A DNA stretch of 64,000 bases from Desulfatibacillum sp. (GTDB taxonomy: Bacteria > Desulfobacterota > Desulfobacteria > Desulfobacterales > Desulfatibacillaceae). Shown in pieces: positions 44,004-53,608 of this stretch (within the stretch, counting starts at the first letter, position 1; every line of letters starts with the position of its first letter). The DNA lies in the NCBI GenBank assembly GCA_016342355.1, contig JAEINP010000001.1, positions 166,661 through 230,660 of the forward strand. Reading direction: 5' to 3'. The notes under the pieces are model-generated. The model searched no databases. It saw nothing but the letters and a program-made list of their open reading frames with translations, and was not told where the DNA came from. The position numbers were made by a program, and so were the translations under genes.

Positions 44004-45245
44004 CTACCCCATACGCTTGTACAACCAGGGCGTTTCTTTTTGCGAGGCGGGCGGGCAGGTCTGGATGATGTCCAGGCTGTCCTCCCGGCCCAGGGGAAAT
44101 TCCTCGGGATTCTTGGCCTTGATGGCCGCCGCGATCTTGTTGGCGTAGCAGGTGTTGCCCGGCTTGCAGAATTTCTTGCCCGTTTCCTCCCAGATTTCCG
44201 CCACGGGTCTTTCCAGGAGATTGCCCAGGGAAAGCATGGTGAAGTCGCACGGGCACACATTGCCCTGGGAGTCGATGAACATATAATTGTAGCCCGCCCC
44301 GCACCCGTAAAAATGTTCACTTTCAAAATAATCGTAGGCGAAAACTCCCGGGTATCCGGGCGTTTTGGTCGAATATTTCTGGATGTCGAATATGGTTTTG
44401 ACGTTTTCTTTGGTCAGGAGGTCGTCGGGGTGGGCGGTCAGCTTGCCGGCCAGGATGGGGGAGGTCAGGCGCATATCATTGACGCCCAGGGACTTGAAAA
44501 AATCCATGACCTTGAAAATCTCCTTGCGGTCGCTCACAAGTTCCCTGCTGGGAACAAACGACACCGCCACATAAAACCCCTCCTGCTTGAACAACTCAAT
44601 GGCCCGTAGCGCCGTATCAAACATGCCCTTACGATTTCGGCCCTGATCGTGGATTTCCGGCTTGTAGTGATCCAGGCTGATGACCGGAATTTTCAGCCCC
44701 GCCTTTTTCAAATCCCGCACCCTATCCCGGGTGAGTTCAAACCCTGTGGTGAACATGATGGGCATGGACCGCTCGTCTATGGAGGCGATGATCTCCTCCA
44801 GGTCTTTCCGAAGCAAAGGCTCCCCGCCGGTAAGCCCGATGACGCTGGCCCCCAGATCCTGGACCTGCTTAATGGCATCTTTCATGATATCCAGGGTCAG
44901 CTTGTCCTTTTTGGACCGATCCGCAAAGGAACAATGCCAGCAATTGCAGCAGCATTTGGCGGTCACGGCGAAATTGGTCACCACAGGCCAGGGCTTGTTC
45001 GCAATGATGGAGCGCATTCCCTGCAAAAAGCGGTCATAGGCCAGGGACGGATAAAAGGGGGTGAAGGTGTTAGAGTAGTACTCCCCGCTCAGCTTGGTCA
45101 GCTTACTTTGGCCGGAAAGATGGTTCAAGGCCAGTTTTTGCTTGATTGTCAGCCCTTTCATTTGGGGGTGGGTCCCCATTTTCAAGGTAGCCAATAATCG
45201 CGAAAACCCGTAAAGCTGCTTGCCGTTCATGGGAGAAACGCTCAT
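44004..45245 (-). CDS. Radical SAM/SPASM-type protein
   Basis: 413 residues from the ATG at 45245 (GGAAGGAA upstream). Radical SAM motif CCCNCWHC (Cys-98, 102, 105), TGGEPLL, and a C-terminal SPASM-like region with Cys pairs (CGAGYNYMFIDSQGNVCPCDF, then CKPGNTCY). SPASM enzymes modify peptides or proteins, or make cofactors; the substrate is not evident and no small peptide gene is next to it. It lies 243 bp upstream of fdhA on the same strand, so a maturase role for that enzyme is possible but unproven. Confidence 0.8.
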   Translation of the reverse strand: MSVSPMNGKQLYGFSRLLATLKMGTHPQMKGLTIKQKLALNHLSGQSKLTKLSGEYYSNTFTPFYPSLAYDRFLQGMRSIIANKPWPVVTNFAVTAKCCCNCWHCSFADRSKKDKLTLDIMKDAIKQVQDLGASVIGLTGGEPLLRKDLEEIIASIDERSMPIMFTTGFELTRDRVRDLKKAGLKIPVISLDHYKPEIHDQGRNRKGMFDTALRAIELFKQEGFYVAVSFVPSRELVSDRKEIFKVMDFFKSLGVNDMRLTSPILAGKLTAHPDDLLTKENVKTIFDIQKYSTKTPGYPGVFAYDYFESEHFYGCGAGYNYMFIDSQGNVCPCDFTMLSLGNLLERPVAEIWEETGKKFCKPGNTCYANKIAAAIKAKNPEEFPLGREDSLDIIQTCPPASQKETPWLYKRMG

Positions 45246-45419
45246 AATTCCTTCCTTTCATCCTGTCCTGCATCTTGTGGTTGCCAATCCATTGTCTTTT
45301 GAGCTACATATCATATGGGGAGGATTTTTTCATGATTATTCCTCCGCCTGTTTGCACCCTTCATCTGAAGCCTTAACCCATTTTGTTCCCATATCAGGAC
45401 AATCCCAAAGGAGGTTGCT

Positions 45420-47222
45420 GTGGCCGGAAAGTTCGTTAGCAAACGAAATATCAAATTCCTCATGAACGAAGTCCTTAACCTGGAATCCCTTACCAAGTAT
45501 GACCACTTCAAAGGGCAAAACAAAAAACTTTACGACATGGCCGTGGATGCAGCCCTGAAACTGGCCACCGACCTGTTTTATCCCGTTTTTCAGGAAATGG
45601 ACCGCCACCCCCCGAAACTGGAAAACGGGGAGGTTATCGTTCATCCGTCCGTGGCGGAAATCATGAAGCAAAGCGGCGAGGGCGGATGGATCGGGGCCAA
45701 TTTCCCCTATGAGCACGATGGCGAACAACTGCCTTTTACACTGGCGCTCCTGTCCCAGTTCGTCTTTTTTTGCGCCAATTATTCCGGCGGCGTGTATCCC
45801 ATGGCCAACAACGGGGCCGCGCACCTGCTCATTTCCTTTGGGTCCAAGGAACTCATCGACGCCTATGTGCCCAACCTGGTTTCCGGTAAGTGGCAGGGGA
45901 CCATGGCCCTTACCGAGCCCCAGGCGGGCAGTTCCCTGTCCGACATCCAAACCACGGCGGTTCCCGCCGGGGACGGAACCTTCCGCCTGACCGGCCGGAA
46001 GGTGTTTATTTCTGCAGGCGACCACAATTGCACGGAAAACGTGGTCCATCTCATGCTGGCAAAAATCGAGGGCGCTCCCCTTGGCACCAAGGGCATCAGC
46101 CTGTTTGCCGTGCCCAAGCTCCGAAACGAAAACGGCAAGCTGGTGCGCAACGACATCAACGTTTCCCAGGTCTTCCACAAAATGGGTTACCGGGGAACCC
46201 CCATCACCGAACTGGCCATTGGCGATAAAAACGACTGCCACGCCTGGCTGGTGGGCGAGCCTCACCGGGGCCTGCCGTATATGTTTCAGATGATGAATGA
46301 AGCCAGACTATCCGTGGGCCTGGGCGCTACGGGCATTGCTTCCGCGGCCTATTACGCGGCACTGGACTACACCAAGGGCCGGACCCAAGGCCGGAAAATC
46401 GACCAAAAGGACCCCGCAACGCCGCAGGTGCCCATCATCCAGCATGCGGACGTCAAGCGTATGCTTTTGTTCTGCCGGTCCGTGGTGGAGGGCTCCCTGG
46501 CGTTAATCATGCAATGCGGACTTTATTCGGACCTCATGGAAGTGACGGAAGGAGAGGAAAAGGAACACTATTCCCTGCTTCTGGATATCCTCACCCCCAT
46601 GGCCAAGACCTATCCGTCTGAAATGGGAATCCTTTCCACCAGCCAAAGCCTCCAATGTCTTGGAGGATACGGCTACTGCGAGGACTTTCCCCTGGAACAA
46701 TATTACCGGGACATGCGCATTCATCCCATCCATGAAGGCACAACAGCTATCCAGGGTATGGATCTCCTGGGCCGTAAAGTGGTGATGCAGGAGGGCAAGG
46801 CCCTCAAACTGCTCATGGAGGAAATCCAGAAATCCATATCCAAGGCCCGTGCTATCCCTGAATTCGCCCCCCAGGCCGAAAAATTGACCCAGGCCCTGGA
46901 CCGGGTCCAGGATGTGCTCATGCACCTTATGGGGGTGGTTGCCAAGGACGGCGTGGAGGTTTTTCTGTCCGACGCCACCCTGTTCCTGGAAATGATGGGC
47001 ATTGTCACCATTGGCTGGCAATGGCTGGTCCAGGCTCTGGTCGCCAGAGACGGCCTGGAAAAGGCAAAGTCTTCCTCGGAAAAACGATTCTACCAGGGCA
47101 AGCTCCACACGTTTCGGTATTTCTTTGCCTACGAACTGCCCAAAACCCGGGGTATCGCCACGCGCCTTACAGATTCCGACCCCATCACCGTGCAAATGCA
47201 ACTCGAGTATTTCGAAGATTAA
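45420..47222 (+). CDS. Acyl-CoA dehydrogenase, 600 aa
   Basis: 600 residues from a GTG after AAAGGAGG. Typical acyl-CoA dehydrogenase segments: MALTEPQAGSSLSDI (FAD/substrate loop), GAPLGTKGISLFAVPK and HPIHEGTTAIQGMDLLGRK, which carries the catalytic Glu position. The N-terminal and C-terminal extensions (last 130 residues, helical) match the long class often seen in sulfate reducers that degrade fatty acids and hydrocarbons. It oxidises acyl-CoA to enoyl-CoA with an electron-transfer flavoprotein. Divergent from the radical SAM gene, and 42 bp before the SWIM gene. Confidence 0.95.
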   Translation: MAGKFVSKRNIKFLMNEVLNLESLTKYDHFKGQNKKLYDMAVDAALKLATDLFYPVFQEMDRHPPKLENGEVIVHPSVAEIMKQSGEGGWIGANFPYEHDGEQLPFTLALLSQFVFFCANYSGGVYPMANNGAAHLLISFGSKELIDAYVPNLVSGKWQGTMALTEPQAGSSLSDIQTTAVPAGDGTFRLTGRKVFISAGDHNCTENVVHLMLAKIEGAPLGTKGISLFAVPKLRNENGKLVRNDINVSQVFHKMGYRGTPITELAIGDKNDCHAWLVGEPHRGLPYMFQMMNEARLSVGLGATGIASAAYYAALDYTKGRTQGRKIDQKDPATPQVPIIQHADVKRMLLFCRSVVEGSLALIMQCGLYSDLMEVTEGEEKEHYSLLLDILTPMAKTYPSEMGILSTSQSLQCLGGYGYCEDFPLEQYYRDMRIHPIHEGTTAIQGMDLLGRKVVMQEGKALKLLMEEIQKSISKARAIPEFAPQAEKLTQALDRVQDVLMHLMGVVAKDGVEVFLSDATLFLEMMGIVTIGWQWLVQALVARDGLEKAKSSSEKRFYQGKLHTFRYFFAYELPKTRGIATRLTDSDPITVQMQLEYFED

Positions 47223-47264
47223 TTGCCTACTCATAGGGCAAAGGCATTGGCAGGAGGTACCAAA

Positions 47265-49163
47265 GTGCAATCCTATGATTGGATAGAAGATTTAAAGACA
47301 TTATCCCGGACAGATCTGGAAATGTGGGCAGGTGAGGAGACTACCGAAAAAGCGCTGGAACAAAAAGGCCAGGTTACGGATGTGATAGGGGTGGGGAACA
47401 ATGCCGCCCTGGCCACCGTCCTTGGAGAGGATTCCAATACCACCATGGTGGCGTTGACACCGGACGGTGATATTCTCTGGGAATGCACATGCTCTTATTG
47501 GGACAGCCCTTGTAACCACGCCGTGGCCCTTTTGCTGGTTTGCATCGATGCAGCCAGGGATGGTCAGATTCTTCCCAGGGCGAAAACCCTGGACATGCGC
47601 CTGACCGAGTTGGAGTGGTACGACCCGGATGAAACCGAAGACGCATGGGAAGAATCCAGCGAGGAGTGGGAGGGTTTTGAGGCAATCAGGATTCCCCCTT
47701 CTTTCAGAAGCGCCCTGGAGAAAATGAAGAAGAAGGATATCATCGATCTTATAGTGCGGGCGGCTTCATCTGATGAGGATTTATACCATGCGGTAAAGGA
47801 TTTCATGGAGTTGGATTCAGGGGACCCGGCCCGGATAACGGCTTTACTGGTAAAGCAAATTGCTGAAATCGTGGATGGCTTTGAGGACCTCTGGGATTTT
47901 GGAGCCCTGAGTTCCGAGATAATTACCATCCAATACACGATGGAGAAACTCCTGGAAATGGGGGAGGCGGATGCTGTCGTCCGAGAGGGCATGGCGTTGT
48001 GGCAGGCTCAGGAAAGCATTATCGCCATGGAAGATGATGATGAACTCAGTTTTTTGTTGGAGGACTGCTTGGCTGTGTTCATGGAGGCCGCGCTCCGTTC
48101 TTCCATGTCCTCCCGGGACCGGTTGGTTTGGTTGATCCATAAATTTTTGGAAGATGACTACGGCCTTTTGGTGAAGTGTTATCCGATTCTGGACAAGGAG
48201 GGCTTCACACAAGAAGATTGGGCTTTCGCGGCATCGGCAATCACAGACAGGATGGCGGCTGGGGCCGGCGAAAGCGGTAAACACGGCTCCGCGGATCCAT
48301 ACCGGACGGAAAGGCTCCTGGACTGGTTGGCCCAAGCCCTGGAAAAAAGCGGGGCAGGAGGAATTGAAGATGCCCTGGAACAGGCGGCCAAGGCATCCGG
48401 CGAATACGACCGCTTGGTAGAGCATTATGAGGTGGCAGGCAACCTGGAGAAAACCAGGCAATGGGCGATCTGCGCCTTCAATGAGAAAAAGGATAGTCGG
48501 CCCTCTTCAGCTTGGCCCATGTTTAACAAACTTGTTTCCATCGCCGAAAAGCAAAAAGACTTCAAACAGGTTGCCGCGCTTATGGTGGAAAAGTTTTTCT
48601 TCAGGCCGGATATGGACAGTTTTCAGGCTATCAAGGAAATAGCCGGAAAGCTGAATACCTGGGCAAGTGTGCAACAAGGCCTTTTGGCGTTCCTGGAAAC
48701 TGGAATCCCTTCCCAGGATCTTTTTGGCGAAAGTGGCTCAAGGCCATTGCCGGAACCCTGGGTTACCCCCCCAAAAAACACGAACTGGCAGGCAGATTTT
48801 CCCTACTATAGGCTGCTGATTCAATTGTTGGTGCTGGAGGAACGTCCTGATGACGCTTTAATGGCATACCGCCGGTACGAAAAGTTGGGAGGCCAGGGGC
48901 CGTTGGACTCAGGCCTTTTTCTTGCCCAAGCCCTGGAAGACTCCCATCCCCGGTTTGCTGTCGAGATATTCAGGCCACGCGCAGAGGCCTTCATAAACGA
49001 AAAAAAATCAAAATCATACATGATGGCGGGAAAGCTCCTTGAAAAGGTCAAAAACGCTTATCGTAGATTGGGTGAAGAGGAAGAGTGGGAAGCCTACCAC
49101 CAGGATTTATACCAACAAAACAAGCGCAAGATTCGATTGGTGGAGGTTCTCCAAAGCCTGTAA
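47265..49163 (+). CDS. SWIM zinc-finger protein
   Basis: 632 residues from the GTG at 47265, chosen for the GGAGG 7 bases before it. Near residue 73 the CTCSYWDSPCNHAVALLL motif is a SWIM zinc finger (CxC-x6-CxH). The remainder is helical and acidic, likely a TPR/HEAT-like scaffold (such as SKRLARARAEKA-type repeats of SWIM proteins). SWIM proteins bind nucleic acids or proteins and often accompany SWI2/SNF2 helicases; none is nearby. It follows the acyl-CoA dehydrogenase by 42 bp. Confidence 0.75.
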   Translation: MQSYDWIEDLKTLSRTDLEMWAGEETTEKALEQKGQVTDVIGVGNNAALATVLGEDSNTTMVALTPDGDILWECTCSYWDSPCNHAVALLLVCIDAARDGQILPRAKTLDMRLTELEWYDPDETEDAWEESSEEWEGFEAIRIPPSFRSALEKMKKKDIIDLIVRAASSDEDLYHAVKDFMELDSGDPARITALLVKQIAEIVDGFEDLWDFGALSSEIITIQYTMEKLLEMGEADAVVREGMALWQAQESIIAMEDDDELSFLLEDCLAVFMEAALRSSMSSRDRLVWLIHKFLEDDYGLLVKCYPILDKEGFTQEDWAFAASAITDRMAAGAGESGKHGSADPYRTERLLDWLAQALEKSGAGGIEDALEQAAKASGEYDRLVEHYEVAGNLEKTRQWAICAFNEKKDSRPSSAWPMFNKLVSIAEKQKDFKQVAALMVEKFFFRPDMDSFQAIKEIAGKLNTWASVQQGLLAFLETGIPSQDLFGESGSRPLPEPWVTPPKNTNWQADFPYYRLLIQLLVLEERPDDALMAYRRYEKLGGQGPLDSGLFLAQALEDSHPRFAVEIFRPRAEAFINEKKSKSYMMAGKLLEKVKNAYRRLGEEEEWEAYHQDLYQQNKRKIRLVEVLQSL

Positions 49164-49359
49164 TACAGGCCCTTTTTCAGCCGTTGGGCTTTGCCCGGAA
49201 ACAAAAACCCGGGGTTTCTGGTCCTGCCAAGGCCATTTTGCAGCTCAAAGGGATGTGTAGGGGTAATTTGTCTGTGGTTGCCCCATGAACCGGTGACAAC
49301 AAACCTGCAGGCAATTGTTGGTAGAAAGCCAATAAGAATAGGTATTTGGAAGAAAAAAA

Positions 49360-49384
49360 GCCGGGGCGTTTTTTCCGCCCCGGC
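49360..49384 (-). terminator. Terminator after cooC
   Basis: Minus strand GCCGGGGCG, loop GAAAAAA, CGCCCCGGC, then seven T residues; 9 bp after the cooC stop. A near-ideal intrinsic terminator. Confidence 0.9.
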
Positions 49385-49392
49385 ACGGTATT

Positions 49393-50148
49393 TTAAAGTT
49401 TGTCCAACATGGCCAGGACAACCTTTTTAGCTTCATGGGCGTTTTCAAAGGGTGGGGTTCCATCCAGGTCGGCCTCGATGAGGGCGTCGTCGTAGGGGAT
49501 GAAGCCCAGGAAATCAAAATCCGGCAGGTTTTTTTGCAGGAATTCCTTGTCCTTGTCGTTCCGGATCTTGTTTCCCACCACGGCGATTCTGGACAGACGG
49601 ATTTCCGAGGCAAGCTGACGGATGTGTTTGGCGGTTTCGATGCTCCGTTGTCCCGGTTCCACCACCACTATGAGCTTGTCCACAGCCATGGCGGTCGCCC
49701 GGCCCAAATGTTCGATACCGGCTTCCATATCCAGGATAACCACTTCGTCCCTTGCCAGGATGACATGGTTGACCAGGGCTTTTAGCATGGTGCTTTCGGG
49801 GCAGATGCAACCTCCCCCGCCCTTTTTGACTCCGCCCAGGCGCATGAGTTTGATATTGTTGAGCTTGGCGGACAAAGCCTCGGGCAGGTCGTCCACCCGG
49901 GGGTTCAGCTTGAAAAAACCGCCCACGGATCCGGCTCTGGCTTCGGTTCTTTCGTAGATGAGTTCCTTCATATCGGAAATGGGAACGATCTTGTCTGCGC
50001 CGGGGACTCCCACGGCAGAGGCCAGGTTGGCGTCCGGATCTGCATCAATGGCCAGGACCTTTTTCCCTTGTTCGTCCAGGGTTCTTATGAGGAGGGCTGA
50101 GAAAGTGGTTTTTCCCACGCCGCCCTTTCCGCTCACTGCTATTTTCAT
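49393..50148 (-). CDS. cooC: CooC-type nickel-insertion ATPase
   Basis: 251 residues from the ATG at 50148 (GGACATGCC region). Deviant Walker A GKGGVGKTTFSALLI (residues 7-21), Switch I DADPDANLASAVG, and CICPE (Cys pair, about 109-113) that joins the dimer and binds nickel. CooC/AcsF proteins insert nickel in CO dehydrogenase or acetyl-CoA synthase. No CODH genes are in the window, so it acts with targets elsewhere. Single gene with its own terminator. Confidence 0.9.
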   Translation of the reverse strand: MKIAVSGKGGVGKTTFSALLIRTLDEQGKKVLAIDADPDANLASAVGVPGADKIVPISDMKELIYERTEARAGSVGGFFKLNPRVDDLPEALSAKLNNIKLMRLGGVKKGGGGCICPESTMLKALVNHVILARDEVVILDMEAGIEHLGRATAMAVDKLIVVVEPGQRSIETAKHIRQLASEIRLSRIAVVGNKIRNDKDKEFLQKNLPDFDFLGFIPYDDALIEADLDGTPPFENAHEAKKVVLAMLDKL

Positions 50149-50325
50149 GGCATGTCCTTTCTTGGCATCCAATTGGGATTTACAAAATATATCTTGGAAT
50201 TAATATAGGACCCATTTACCGGAATGGCAAATCGAAAAAGCAAATGACCCAGAGGATCATGGATTTGAGTTCTATGGTGTTTTGTTGCTGGTTTGGACAA
50301 TTGTATGCTATGAATATGTCCTGAA

Positions 50326-51273
50326 ATGAAAAGGATTTCCATCAAAAAATGGCAAGTCGCCCTGTTTTTTATCGGACTCTGCCTGTGTTTATGCCAGGCT
50401 GCCCGGGGAGGACCTTCTGTTTACACGGACAAAGTGGAGACCACGCCGGACCTTGGGCAGCGGGACGGCACGGGCTATCTTCCCTTTGAGGGCCAGGGGT
50501 ATTGCGCGCCTGTGGCTGTTTCCAACGGACTTATGTGGCTTTATGAAAACGGGTTTCCCGGACTGGTTCGGGAGGCCGGAACCAGGGAACTTACCCATCT
50601 TCGTTTGGCCTCTCTCTTGGGGGGCGCCCGGTACATGCACACCGATCCGAAAAAGGGAACCGGCCCGTCCCATGTGATGGCTGGTTTATTCCGGTATTTG
50701 ACGGACCAGGGATACGAGCGGGCGGTTGTCCAATACCAGGGGTGGCGATCCCATCCAAAATTTTCCCATACCGGGGTGGTTTATCCTGACCTTGCCTGGA
50801 TTAAGGAAGGGCTTGTGGGGGGGGGCGCTGTTTGGCTGAACATCGGGTGGTACAATTATGACGGCAAGTCAGCGACCTATACCCGGGTAGGGGGGCATTG
50901 GGTGACCGTGGTGGGGTACGGGGCGGACCGGGAGGGAAACCAGGACCCGGAAACCCTGGCAATTTTAGACCCTGCCTTGCAAAAGACTGTGAGAGGGTCT
51001 ATGCCCGTGTATGTGAAGGCGCGAAAAATCGAGACTGCGGCTTCCGATCGGGAACCCATGATTTCGGTTGGCCCCTCCATAGGATACATGGATAAAATGG
51101 CTGGGTTGGAAAATGAAACGGTTACAGAGGACCAATCGGCCGTTATGAAAGCAACGGGTTTTCTGAAGTTAACCGGGGAATTAAAAACGGCCAACAGGGC
51201 GGATTTTGCTTTGGTGGACGGAGCAGTTGTTTTGCGTATGGACAAGGACCGGCGGCGGAGAGCCCGCCGTTAA
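50326..51273 (+). CDS. Secreted C39-like peptidase-fold protein
   Basis: 315 residues with a signal peptide (about 8-28). The papain-like triad is visible: Cys-60 (GYCAPVAVSNGLMW), His-191 (GGHWVTVVGYG) and Asp-215 (LDPA), with the C39_2 layout. Probably a secreted cysteine peptidase or transglutaminase-like enzyme of unknown target. Start ATG at 50326, weak ribosome site. It leads a plus-strand run with a trypsin-like gene. Confidence 0.7.
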   Translation: MKRISIKKWQVALFFIGLCLCLCQAARGGPSVYTDKVETTPDLGQRDGTGYLPFEGQGYCAPVAVSNGLMWLYENGFPGLVREAGTRELTHLRLASLLGGARYMHTDPKKGTGPSHVMAGLFRYLTDQGYERAVVQYQGWRSHPKFSHTGVVYPDLAWIKEGLVGGGAVWLNIGWYNYDGKSATYTRVGGHWVTVVGYGADREGNQDPETLAILDPALQKTVRGSMPVYVKARKIETAASDREPMISVGPSIGYMDKMAGLENETVTEDQSAVMKATGFLKLTGELKTANRADFALVDGAVVLRMDKDRRRRARR

Positions 51274-51330
51274 ACCAGTTTTTGTTTGAATGTCGGATGG
51301 ACCTGAAATTGCGTTTGGATGGAGAGTTTT

Positions 51331-52218
51331 ATGCGTTCTATAGCCCGTTTTGGAACTTGCGTATTGTGTGTTTTAGGAGTCTTGCTCTGGGTAGCCCCCG
51401 TGTCCATGGCCCAGGAAGTGAGCCGTACCTCCTTTTTTAACCAGAAATGGCTGGACACAGTGGTTTCTATTGAAATCGCCAAGAATGACACGGATGCCAT
51501 GGCTGCGGGAACCGGTTTTCTGGTGTTGACGGAAAACAAGCATATTTTGCTAATCACAGCCAAGCATGTGGTGGTGAACGAAGAACGGGAAATCCGGAAA
51601 AACATGGCATACCGTTTTAACATACAGGGCGGAGACAGCATGCTCATTCCCGACGCGAACATGGAAAGCAAAGGTTTGGGCCGGTGGTATGTTTCAGGCC
51701 CCCATGATTTGGCGTGCCGTTTTGTGAGCATTAAGGGAAATTTTGAGGCCACGGCCATTCCTCAAAGCCTTTTTTTGGCCCGCCATGAAGTACAGGCGGG
51801 AGCGCCCATCATGATATTGGGCTTTCCCTTGGGGTTGAGGTCGTTGGGCAATTCCAAGGCCATTGCCCGGGGGGGCATGGTAGCCCGGTCAGATGAAACC
51901 GGGATCATAGCGGACGCCTTTGTGTTTCCAGGCAACAGCGGGGGGCCTGTGTTGTACACGCCCTACCTGAAAGTGGGCGGCCCCTTGACCACGCCGGTGA
52001 TCAATGAGGAAAGGCTGGTGGGGTTGGTCTATGGCCTCATCCCCTATCTGGAACCGGCCATCAGCGAGATGACCAAGCGAAGGCGGGTTATTTTTGAAGA
52101 AAATTCCGGGCTGTCCAGGGTAGTGCCTGCGGATGCCATATTGGAACTCATTACCCGGGATGATGTGCTTGACTTTGAAACCACCATTCCCGAGAACATA
52201 GATATAGAAGGGCCATGA
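51331..52218 (+). CDS. Secreted trypsin-like serine peptidase
   Basis: 295 residues from the ATG at 51331 (GGAGAG upstream). Signal peptide (about 8-27, ending SMAQ). Catalytic triad His-79 (ITAKHVV), Asp-126 (PHDLACR) and Ser-203 (PGNSGGPV) are all present, as in S1/S7-type chymotrypsin folds. No PDZ domain, so it is not a full Deg protease. Its end overlaps the open frame of the next gene, whose ATG lies 18 bp after. Confidence 0.85.
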   Translation: MRSIARFGTCVLCVLGVLLWVAPVSMAQEVSRTSFFNQKWLDTVVSIEIAKNDTDAMAAGTGFLVLTENKHILLITAKHVVVNEEREIRKNMAYRFNIQGGDSMLIPDANMESKGLGRWYVSGPHDLACRFVSIKGNFEATAIPQSLFLARHEVQAGAPIMILGFPLGLRSLGNSKAIARGGMVARSDETGIIADAFVFPGNSGGPVLYTPYLKVGGPLTTPVINEERLVGLVYGLIPYLEPAISEMTKRRRVIFEENSGLSRVVPADAILELITRDDVLDFETTIPENIDIEGP

Positions 52219-52235
52219 TTCTATCGGAGGGCAGC

Positions 52236-53165
52236 ATGGAAGAAGTGTTTTTAAGCACCAAACAGGTTGCCGAATTCCTGGATGTCAACGAAAAGATGGT
52301 GTACACGCTCATCTCTGAAAAGGGGCTTCCTGCCACCAAGGTGACGGGTAAGTGGCGGTTCCCCAGGCAACTGGTGGAGAAATGGCTGGACAGGCATATC
52401 GTCAACCACCCTGGGCCCGGCCCCCAGATTTCCGTTTCGGGTTTGCTTGTGTTTGCAGGGAGTAATGATTTGCTTTTGGACCGTACCATAGCCTTGTTCA
52501 ACCGGACTTTTCCTGATTACCTGGCTGTGTTTGGCAATGTGGGAAGCATGGGAGGCATTACGGCCCTGAACAAGGGTCTGTGCCATGTGGCTTCGAGCCA
52601 CCTGATGCAGGAGGGTGGAAAGGAATATAATTTTCAATATGTTCCCGTAAAGTTCGGAGGGGAGACGCCTGCGGTCATAAATTTCGCCATGCGGGAGCAG
52701 GGTATAGTTATCGCTAAAGGCAATCCTCTGGGAATACAGGGGATGAGCGACCTTAAAAAAAAGGGAATCCGGGTGGTCAATCGTCCGTTGGGCACCGGGA
52801 CCCGTCTTTTGTTCGACACCGAGTTGGAGCGGGAGGGGATTGACCCGGCCAGCCTGGCGGGTTATGAACATGAGTGCAGGAGCCATCTGGAAGTCGCGTT
52901 AGAGATAGCGGCTGGCAAAGCCGATGTAGGTGTAGCGATCAGGCCTGCCTCCAATCTGTTGGGATTGGATTTTGTGCCCTTGCGTTGGGAGCGTTTTGAC
53001 CTGCTGGTCGGGCGGGAGCGTTTTTTCGAGAAAGGCATCCAGTCTTTTTTGGGATTGCTCCAGGAACCGGAATTCCGGGATATGGCGCAATCACTTGGAG
53101 GATATAACTTGGACATATGCGGTAAAATTGTATATCCTCAGCCTTCCCGCAAGCCATTGGAATAA
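52236..53165 (+). CDS. HTH-PBP transcriptional regulator (molybdate/tungstate type?)
   Basis: 309 residues from the ATG at 52236 after CGGAGGG. An N-terminal excisionase-type HTH (about 4-50, FLSTKQVAEFLDVNEKMVYT) is joined to a periplasmic-binding-protein-like domain (about 70-300) with GSMGGITALNKGLCHVASSH and NRPLGTGTRLLFD. This architecture (PBP_like) is found in molybdate- or tungstate-responsive regulators. A cytoplasmic ligand sensor is likely; ligand inferred only from family. Confidence 0.75.
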   Translation: MEEVFLSTKQVAEFLDVNEKMVYTLISEKGLPATKVTGKWRFPRQLVEKWLDRHIVNHPGPGPQISVSGLLVFAGSNDLLLDRTIALFNRTFPDYLAVFGNVGSMGGITALNKGLCHVASSHLMQEGGKEYNFQYVPVKFGGETPAVINFAMREQGIVIAKGNPLGIQGMSDLKKKGIRVVNRPLGTGTRLLFDTELEREGIDPASLAGYEHECRSHLEVALEIAAGKADVGVAIRPASNLLGLDFVPLRWERFDLLVGRERFFEKGIQSFLGLLQEPEFRDMAQSLGGYNLDICGKIVYPQPSRKPLE

Positions 53166-53194
53166 TCCTCGCTGTCCAACCTGGGAGTAAGGGT

Positions 53195-53608
53195 TTGAAC
53201 AGATATGAAATCAATCAAAAGGTTAAAACCTCGTTGGTTCGAAACGCGGTGGACCTGACCCAAGTCAATTATTCCTGCACCACCACAACGGTCCATATAT
53301 GGGGCCTTTTGAAGAAAGACCCCGAGGGGGATTTCTCTCCGGCGGGCGTGGAGTTGCTTTTGAAGGAGCTGTCCCGGATTCCTGAGGTGCGAAGGCTCCA
53401 GGTGGACCTGGATAATTGGGATGTCCAAAAAGGGGATGGCGCATGGGTTGCCACTGGAACAAAAAAGAGGGCTGAAAGAAAGCCCGATGCTGTTCAGGCA
53501 CGGGTTTTGGGGGCTGGCACAGAAAAAACCCTGGTTGTGGATAAACGGGAGAACATAGAAAATGTGCTCAAGGACCTGGACAAGAAAAAAAAGGACGTAT
53601 CTTCCTAA
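53195..53608 (+). CDS. Small unknown protein, BON-like?
   Basis: 137 residues from a TTG after GGGAGTAAGG. The core (about 10-65, RNAVDLTQVNYSCTTTTVHI then LKELSRIPEVRRLQVDLDNW) has the alternating pattern of BON domains, which bind phospholipids, but the match is weak. The C-terminal third is Lys-rich. Its TAA is directly followed by the GTG of the next gene, so the two are translated together. Confidence 0.5.
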   Translation: MNRYEINQKVKTSLVRNAVDLTQVNYSCTTTTVHIWGLLKKDPEGDFSPAGVELLLKELSRIPEVRRLQVDLDNWDVQKGDGAWVATGTKKRAERKPDAVQARVLGAGTEKTLVVDKRENIENVLKDLDKKKKDVSS

